Shown in pieces: positions 57,575 through 64,000 of a DNA stretch of 64,000 nt. Origin of the DNA: Castanea sativa (Eukaryota; Streptophyta; Magnoliopsida; Fagales; Fagaceae); the NCBI RefSeq assembly GCF_040712315.1, contig NC_134023.1, positions 66,438,757 to 66,502,756 on the forward strand, given 5' to 3'. The stretch's first letter is position 1; each line of letters starts with the position of its first letter. The translations under genes and the position numbers were made by a program. The notes under the pieces are model-generated. The model saw only the letters and a program-made list of their open reading frames with translations, made no database searches and had not been told where the DNA came from.

Positions 57575-60255
57575 GATTCGGTCATGGGTCCCTTTACAGA
57601 CACTGCTGGGACCACCACCCCATGGACTACCATTGATGAGAGGGGAATCACGTACTTGGTAGCCATCAACGCTAGGTGGTTGCCTTATCTGGCCGACGAG
57701 GGTATCTATTTTGTTCACTATTCTACCAACAAAGTGAAAGGATAGTTTGGGTTGGATCAGGACATACTTGATGATTTTACTGCCATCCTAGAGTCTACTA
57801 CTACTTCCGTCTGACCTTTTCTACGCCCCAGTGCTTTTGAGTTTTGGAGCAAGCTCTTTACAGCAGTCACCATTTCAAGTTCACAGAGATAGGGCCTTTG
57901 CACTACTGCGATGCATAGGTATTGACAAATCGTGATGAATTCCTTTGGGCAAGAGTTGTTGGGTGGCCGTGGGTTTTCCCTTATTCCTCCTAAGGGTCTT
58001 CATGCCATTATTTCTGCCAACCCACGATTGTTACTCCCCACCAAATCTTTGGTGACATATGCTAGGAAATAGAGCAGGTCTACCATATATGAGTAGCAAG
58101 AGAAGGAGAAGGGGTGGTATCTATATGCTGGTGAGTATCCCGTTGGTTAGGAGAAGAGGGTGAAGGTGGTGAACCTTCCTGTGCCCGTGAAAAAGGGCTC
58201 GATGTCTCAGATTGCTAAACCCAAATCTGCCAAGAGATGAAATGATTCTTCTGAAACCTGTCTTGACATTATCCCTATGGGGGTGGCCTTCTTCCTATTT
58301 GCAACACAGTCCTTGTGAGCTCTCCTCCTCCTCCTGCTCACACTCATTCCAGCAGGCGTTCTACTGCAAGTAAGCCTAAGCCTTCCGCTCCAAGGCCAGT
58401 CATGGATGCTCCTCCTTCTAGCAAGACACGTGACAGTAAAAGGAAGACATCTCCACCAGCTCCATCTGCCACTGCCGAGAGGAGGGTATGTTATCTCTAA
58501 ACTTCACTTTTTCTTTATCTCAACTATTTATGGGGCTTTCTTGCGGCTAACTCCATATGCGTGCTTATTCATCTTTTTTTTTTTTCTTCCTTGTCAGTCT
58601 AAGCATAAGGAAGACACTTCCACCACTCGCCCCATATTGCTTAATGAGCCCGAGTTTGAGGTACATTCCTTTCCTTTGCATGCATTTTCATCGTCATGTG
58701 TTGTCGTGTGCTTTCTCTTTCTTTTGCATGTTTATTTATTCCTTCTTCCTGCCTTAACACCTGCCCTCTTTCTTCATCTTTTTTTTTTAGGTTGATCTCG
58801 AGCCCCTTTCTATCACCCCACAAGTGGGGAAGTTCCTGCTACTATGGGTATGCCCATGGAGGACTTCTTCGAAGGGGCAGATATTATGGCTAAGGCCATG
58901 GCCTCTGCTTCTACTACTGCACAAGGAGCTCCTGCTGAGGCTCTAATTCCTCCACCCAAGCCCATTCCTGCCGAGGAAAGTAATCATGTCGAAAGGGTTG
59001 GTGCGTCCGTTCCTATTTTTGCTGAGATCCCTACCTCCCAAAAAGAATTCACTCCTACAAACGCATCTTAGATTGGGAGTGCTTCTCTTGCTACTCCTCC
59101 CATCACCTCCACCAGCGATCCCTTCATTGCCCTCTCCCAGGCCGTGAAGGATGGCTTCTCTTTGATGGTCACTCCTTCCTCCATTCTTAGATCTACCACC
59201 CAAGGGCTTGATGCATATTTGTCTTCTGATGAGGGGTTTGAGGAGGTCCTTGAGGATTTTGAGGACAAGCCCGTTATGAAGATAAGGGTTTCTGATTCTG
59301 ATAAGGATAGTGATGGCGGTGAGCAAGAAGTCAAGGCTATGGGTATGTGTCTTTTGTTCTTGGTAAATCTTCTTTGTCTTTTCTTCCTGTCATTTCCTGG
59401 TATAACCCTCTGACTACTTTGCACATCATTTTTTTTTATGGCCATAAACATTCCTGAGGAGCCTAAGACTACAGCAAGCTTTGTGATGCCCACAACTCCT
59501 ACTTCTGCTACACCTATAGCCCCCATTCCTATGGGTCCTGGTAATTATTATTGTCTTTTTGGTACTTTCTTCAATTAAGACTTCCATCCTCACATTCGTC
59601 CCTACCTTTCGCTAACTTATACTCTACCTTGTGTTTCTTCTTAGGTCCAACTCCTGCTGAGGTGGCTCCTACCTCTCGATTTGAGTTTGGTAGTAGTTCT
59701 GCCACCGCTCTTAACCCAGTGAGTGAGGCTGCTGCCTTCTTCATATGATTTGACTAGCCCGAGACCAACGACCTTGATCCTGCAGACTTCTGGGGTGCTG
59801 GAGCTCCTTATGTTGACTTTCATGGCTTTCGATTTCTTGGGGAGAGCATCACCCACTTGGAGGTAGTCTATAACAGCTGTGGGGACTTCATGCAAAGATT
59901 TCTTTTTGGTCGATCCGTGAGGGAGCACTTTCTTAAGTTATTGGGGAGTGTGATGAACAACATTGAGCATAACTTCATAAATACTGTTTCTGTCGAGAGG
60001 ATTCTGTAGTGGAGGGCTGCGGTTTAGAAGTTGATCAAGGTTGGGTTTGTTGTGGAGTTTCTGCTGGATCACTTACAAGAGATTGCTTGAGCCTTCTTTA
60101 CGAAGAAGGTTCAACCTACTATGGATGCCATAGATGCTCGCATCAAGGTTTTGAAGAAGGAGGTGGCAGACTTAGAAGCACATCGTGAGCGTTTCCTTTC
60201 TGGTGTTACTGGCCCTAGTTGCTTTGGAGATCGGTCCCTTATTTCAGGCCTTTGA

Positions 60256-60710
60256 TTAGACTATTACATTATGTATCTTTATTTCCTTCCCCCATGTTTA
60301 TTTCTCTCCCCTGTCTCCCTACTTAGTACACTTCTTTATTTCTCTAGCACTTATTTGATAAGTCTGGTATGACTTATATATTTTGGGTTTGTAATCTATT
60401 ATGCCATATCTGCTACAACTACCACTATGTTTTTTATTTATGATATAGTATGTTTTGCTAATATTCCATGTTCTTTATTACTCTTTGTTTTTTGCACTTA
60501 ATCATCAATTACAAATGAAAACCCACTGCAACACTTTCTTGTGACATTATCCCTTGCAAGGATGGTCACTTGGAGGAAAAAAAAACATGAAAGAAAGGAA
60601 TAAGTACATAATGTTTCTTAGGCATAATAATGCTCTAACCAATTGCCATTAATGGGGTTTATTAAATCTTTTCCATCCATCTGGGCCAAATGGTAATACC
60701 CACTTGCATG
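60256..60710. other. Spacer between the PMD gene and pol
   Basis: T-rich sequence downstream of the convergent PMD (plus) and pol (minus) reading frames. It probably holds the 3' end of the PMD transcript. No gene seen. Confidence 0.45.
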
Positions 60711-60718
60711 TGCTTCCC

Positions 60719-62113
60719 TTACCACGAAAGGCCCCTCCTATTTTGACAAGAATTTAGATGGGACTGTCGTACTTGCCTGACGTGGTCCGTTGTCTTTAAT
60801 ACAAGCTGTCCTTCTGCAAACACCCTTTCTTTAGTTGTCCTACCATAAGCTTTGGTCATCCTTTGCCTGTATCTACGGCTGCGAACTTGGGCTTCCTCCC
60901 TTTTTTCGTCCAACCCTTCTAGGTCCTCGCATCTTTCTGCTGCAAAGACTTCCTTCTCTTTTTCTTTCAATTGTGCCTACATAACCCTTAAAGAAGGTAT
61001 CATCATTTCTACTAGACTCATTACCTCCGTTCCATAGACTAAGGAGAAGGGAGAAAATCCTGTGGCAGATTTAGGAAAACTTCGGTAGGCCCAAAGGGCA
61101 TTTGGCAGATGCGTTACCCATCATCCGGTGTATTTCTAGCTCATCTTGCTGATAATCTTGATGAGGGTTTTGTTTGTTGCCTTCGCCTGCGCATTCCCTT
61201 GGGGGTAATATGGCAATGACAGATGGTGCTTGATCTGATAAAACTTCAGCATCTTTCTTACCTCTTTGTTGAAAAATGGAGTACCATTGTCACTTTTGAT
61301 TCTATGAGGTACTCCAAATTGGACAATTATGTTTTCTTTGATGAAGTTCACCACAACTCCTCCCGTGGCTTTACGGAATGGTATGGCCTCTGCCTATTTA
61401 ATAAAGTATTCCGTAGCCACAAGGATTCATATGTACCCATGAGAAGGTGGATTAACCGATCCCACTAAATCGACCCCCCATGTGTGAAAGGCCCATGAGG
61501 TGACCATGCTATTTAAGCTTTTTTGGGTGGGTGTGGATTAGGTTGGCTTGCACTTGGCAGCTGTGGCATTTTTTTTTACAAATTTTGCCGTATCCCTCTT
61601 CATAGTGGGCCAGAAATAGCCCATCTGCAACATGCACTGATATAGCTTCTTCTTTCCTTGGTTTTCTCCACATTCCCCTGCATGTACCTCCCTTATCATT
61701 TCTCTAGCTTCTTTGGGACCCAAACATCATAATGGGTCCCTATCATACCCCTTTTTGGAAAGGATTCCCTTGTGTAAGAAGTAGCGGATTGCTAGCTTCT
61801 TGAGCTTATATCTCTCACTATGCTTATGTGGCAGGACACCTTTTGTCAAGTATTACATGAATGGGCTTATCCAATCTTCATTGGAAAATATGACATAACT
61901 TTCTTCCTTATCTACTACCAAGTGGCAGGCCTCACGCTGGGTTTGGACTAGGTCTGCACCCTTACCCATGTCTGGCCAATAAAAACCCGCCCTCTGGAGC
62001 CTGTAGTAAAGGCTAATCTCGTCGTAGATTCCACAGGTTCTGCCATGCACTTCCTTCAGTTTTCTTTGGACCTCTTCATGCCCCATGCATCTTGACAAAA
62101 TTCCTCCTGGCAT
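60719..62113 (-). pseudogene. Ty3/gypsy integrase region, broken, with two H2C2-like modules
   Basis: Minus strand order: a first zinc-type module (62,113-61,853; HEEVQRKLKEVHGRTCG...GFYWPDM), a second one (61,723-61,538; AREMIREVHAGECG...GYFWPTM), the catalytic core (about 61,530-61,136; GVDLVG, then FGVPHRIKSDNGTPF, then YYPQGNAQAKATNKTL) and a C-terminal domain (60,970-60,719; RYRQRMTKAYGRTT, FAEGQLVLKTTDHVR). Stops and frameshifts separate these parts. The glutamate expected in the DD35E motif ('GQAEATN' type in relatives) is a lysine here, and the second cysteine pair of the zinc modules is damaged. The enzyme would be inactive. Confidence 0.85.
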
Positions 62114-62323
62114 TCAGCGATACAGTTCCCCTTTCGTCAGGATATAGTCCTTTAATGTATTTAATTCTGCTACATCTCCTTCCTTCAATAGGGCTTCTTT
62201 AATGGGAACCCTCCAATCCTCTTAGCATCCTTGCATTTCTTGGAACCTTTCTTGCAGCATTTCAACAATGGACTTTCTTTGCTTGTTGATTTCAACTCTG
62301 GTACTATTTCCTTCGGAGGCTAT

Positions 62324-63187
62324 CTATGAGCCCAACGAGGCTAGCGCATCCGTGTACCGATTCTCGCTTCTCTGAGTGTGCTTTATGCCAAATGTAGAAA
62401 ACCTTTCTTCCATTTTTTGGGCCAATGTTCTGTACGGGGCCAAAAATGGTTCCTTTAAGGAGAAACTCCCCTTGGCTTGGAAGACCACCAGATTGGAGTC
62501 GCCTATCACCTTCAAATGTTTGATCCCCATCTGGAGGTCAGTGGCTAGCCCCATGAGATAGGCCTCGTATTCTGTGGTATTATTTGAACACGGACACTCC
62601 AACTTGAATGAGAGCGACATGGTCTCTTCTCCTTCATGGCAAAGGACCACTCCTATGCCTCCCGAATTTGTTGTAAAAGAGCCGTCGGACTTCATGACCC
62701 ATTGCTCTTCGGTTACTTCTACTGTGGCCATTTCTCTTGGAACCTCATTGTCTAGTGGAAATTCCTCTTCACTTAGAAATTGGGCCAGTAGGTCGACTAT
62801 GACATGACTTTTTACCTCCTTGGGTGTTCCCGCCTTCAAGTCATATTGTGACAATTGTAACAACCACTGAGATATCCTTCCAAAGAGGATAGGTTGTTGG
62901 AGAAGGGCTTTGATTGCGTGAGACTTTGTCATCAAATGTATCTCGTAGGCCAAGAAATAATGACGTAGTATTTGCGATACACAGACTATTGTCAGGCAGG
63001 CCCTTTTCACTCTGGGGTAGCCGGTCTCCACATCCCTTAAGGTGCAACTTATGTAATAAAGTAGCTGTTCAACACCATCTCCATCTTCCTGGGCTATCAA
63101 AGCACCTATGAAAGATGGGCTTAAGGCCAAATAAAGTAGTAGTGGCTTTTTGCAAATTGGGGATTGTATCGTAGGGAGGTTTGTCAT
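62324..63187 (-). pseudogene. Dual RNase H segment of the Tat-type polyprotein, 287-codon open frame
   Basis: Residues about 15-110 match the usual Ty3/gypsy RNase H (LLYYISCTLRDVETGYP, LRHYFLAYEIHLMTKS) but the first catalytic Asp position reads LYLALS, so this domain is degenerate. Residues about 163-287 form a second, archaeal/plant-type RNase H with its acidic set visible: D168 (KSDGSF), E207 (NNTTEYEAY), D230 (VIGDSN) and D280 (RYTDALASL). Two RNase H domains in tandem, the first decayed, identify the Tat lineage. This is the best preserved piece of the element. It is listed as a pseudogene because it is only a fragment of a broken polyprotein. Confidence 0.9.
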
Positions 63188-63189
63188 GA

Positions 63190-64000
63190 TCTGCTATAGC
63201 CTTCAAAAGGCTGCTTGCTGCACCTCTCCCCACTTGAAGCCTTGTCCCTTCTTGGGTAATTTTGTAAAAGCTAAGGTGATTGATGCTAAAACAGGGATGA
63301 ACCTTTGGATGTAGGAAACCTTTTGCTAAAAAGCTCTTCAATTCCTTCACTATGGTTAATGGTTTCATGGTTGCTATAGCCGTGGCTTTAGCTGGGTCCA
63401 CGTCTATTCCTCTGTTATAGACTAGGAACCCTAGAAATTTCTCAGTGGACACTTCGATAGCGTATTTTAGTGGGTTCATTCTAGCTTGAAGAGTCTGTAT
63501 CTTTCAAATACCTTTCTTAACACTTCAACATGGTCTTCTCGTCTTCTTGATTTCACGACTATGTCATCCACATAGTCTTCTGGCTCGCAGTTCATCAAGT
63601 TGTGGAATATGGCGGTCATCGTGCGCTGGTAAGTTACACTTGCATTTTTCAACCCAAAGAGCATCACAATGTAGTAAAAATTACCTATAGGCATTCTAAA
63701 GGCAGTTTTCTTTGCTTCTTTTAGCGCCATTCAAATTTGGTTGTACCCATTGAACCCGTCCATAAAGGAAAACATGGTGTTTCCTGATGTAGAGTCTATC
63801 AATAGGTTCGTGTTAGGTAGCGGGAATTCTTCCTTGAGGCAGACTCAGTTAAGATTTCTAAAGTTAACACAGCATCATATTTGCCCATTTTTCTTCTTCA
63901 TTGGTACAATGGACAACCATCGCAGGTGCTAGATGGGTTTGATAAAGGCAGCCACTAGCAGCTTTTGTACTTCTTTCATTATCTGTTCTTCTATTTTGGT
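63190..64000 (-). pseudogene. Ty3/gypsy reverse transcriptase, partial and broken, runs off the window
   Basis: Minus strand from 64,000: FMDGFNGYNQI (first catalytic Asp region, about 63,770-63,730), an in-frame stop, then FRMPIGNFYYIVMLFGLKNA and EDYVDDIVVKSRRREDHVEV (the Y-x-D-D box, about 63,570), then FLGFLVYNRGIDVDPAK and the connection region with frameshifts. Order and motifs are those of Tat elements. The protease, gag and 5' LTR would lie beyond 64,000. Confidence 0.88.

Larger units (their letters stand above)
53864..60255 (+). pseudogene. Plant mobile domain (PMD) gene captured by the Tat-type element, intron-bearing, broken
   Basis: Begins MSPAKDEGSSHHEGKG. The PMD hallmark region follows: IVSSWCLSNYHDLF, STTHTF, GEITVTLEDMANQLLLPILS, then FAYRW-like LAYRWVGLKPFG and NGFTYID. 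The PMD family includes MAIN/MAIL proteins (silencing, genome stability) and transposon-borne relatives. The frame is broken by tandem TAG TAG at 54,299-54,304, a TGA at 54,581, several later stops and frameshifts, and a 2,465-bp insertion (55,110-57,574) after YID; the reading resumes at SVMGPFTD. The 3' part (58,300-59,340) encodes a Pro/Ser/Lys-rich linker and an acidic segment, then a short coiled coil (MDAIDARIKVLKKEVADLE) ending at TGA 60,253-60,255. GT-AG introns are visible at 58,486-58,597, 58,661-58,790 and 59,541-59,644. It lies antisense to gag-pol. Confidence 0.82.
49891..64000 (-). mobile_element. Partial Ty3/gypsy retrotransposon of the Tat lineage
   Basis: Minus-strand order RT, RNase H, second RNase H, integrase, non-pol region, candidate polypurine tract, putative 3' LTR, spanning more than 14 kb with the 5' half outside the window. 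Dual RNase H, very long LTR and an extra gene between integrase and 3' LTR in antisense are together diagnostic of the Tat/Ogre group. All domains carry stops or frameshifts and the non-pol region has a secondary insertion, so the copy is old and non-autonomous. Confidence 0.85.

Noticed and set aside
1..64000. tRNA, rRNA or snRNA genes
   Set aside because: No cloverleaf with A and B box sequences, rRNA core or snRNA-type promoter elements were noticed on either strand; a covariance-model scan would be needed to exclude them.

Overview
The window is nuclear DNA of a flowering plant, almost certainly a woody eudicot. It is AT-rich, with intron-split genes, long repeat-filled intergenic DNA, a primary-wall cellulose synthase gene and plant-type transposons. 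I cannot fix the species from the sequence alone. I see no bacterial operons, CRISPR array, rRNA or tRNA gene.

Layout. 1-10.8 kb is gene-free: tandem duplications, inverted-repeat elements, a Harbinger-like element and a G-box cluster. 10,857-19,964 (minus) holds an 11-exon gene for the FRA10AC1-family zinc protein; one of its introns uses a GC-AG splice pair and another carries a sense-oriented LINE 3' end. 20.1-32.2 kb is repeat territory: back-to-back MITEs inside an old tandem repeat, an 820-bp direct duplication whose second copy starts at a Helitron terminus, a long foldback element, and a broken LINE. 33.9-41.8 kb (plus) holds a complete 14-exon CESA3-type cellulose synthase gene with TATA box, 5'UTR intron and all catalytic motifs (1,086 aa). 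41.8-49.9 kb is again repeats: a Harbinger-like element, a hAT element with a perfect 8-bp target duplication, and a solo LTR with a perfect 5-bp duplication sitting in a duplicated segment whose sister copy preserves the empty site.

49.9-64 kb is the 3' part of a large decayed Ty3/gypsy element of the Tat lineage on the minus strand: RT, a degenerate first RNase H, a second RNase H with its catalytic residues, two H2C2-like modules and a broken integrase, then a non-pol region, then a putative 3.6-kb 3' LTR. In the non-pol region, on the opposite (plus) strand, lies a captured plant mobile domain (PMD) gene that still shows introns and its own TATA box. It is broken by stops and by a 2.46-kb insertion.

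The two host genes act independently: CESA3 makes primary-wall cellulose at the plasma membrane, and the FRA10AC1 homologue is probably nuclear and linked to RNA processing. The most notable biology is the intron-bearing antisense PMD cargo in the retrotransposon. Antisense extra genes in Tat elements are known in outline, so I do not claim an undescribed system. Exon coordinates were read by eye from splice consensus and reading-frame closure.
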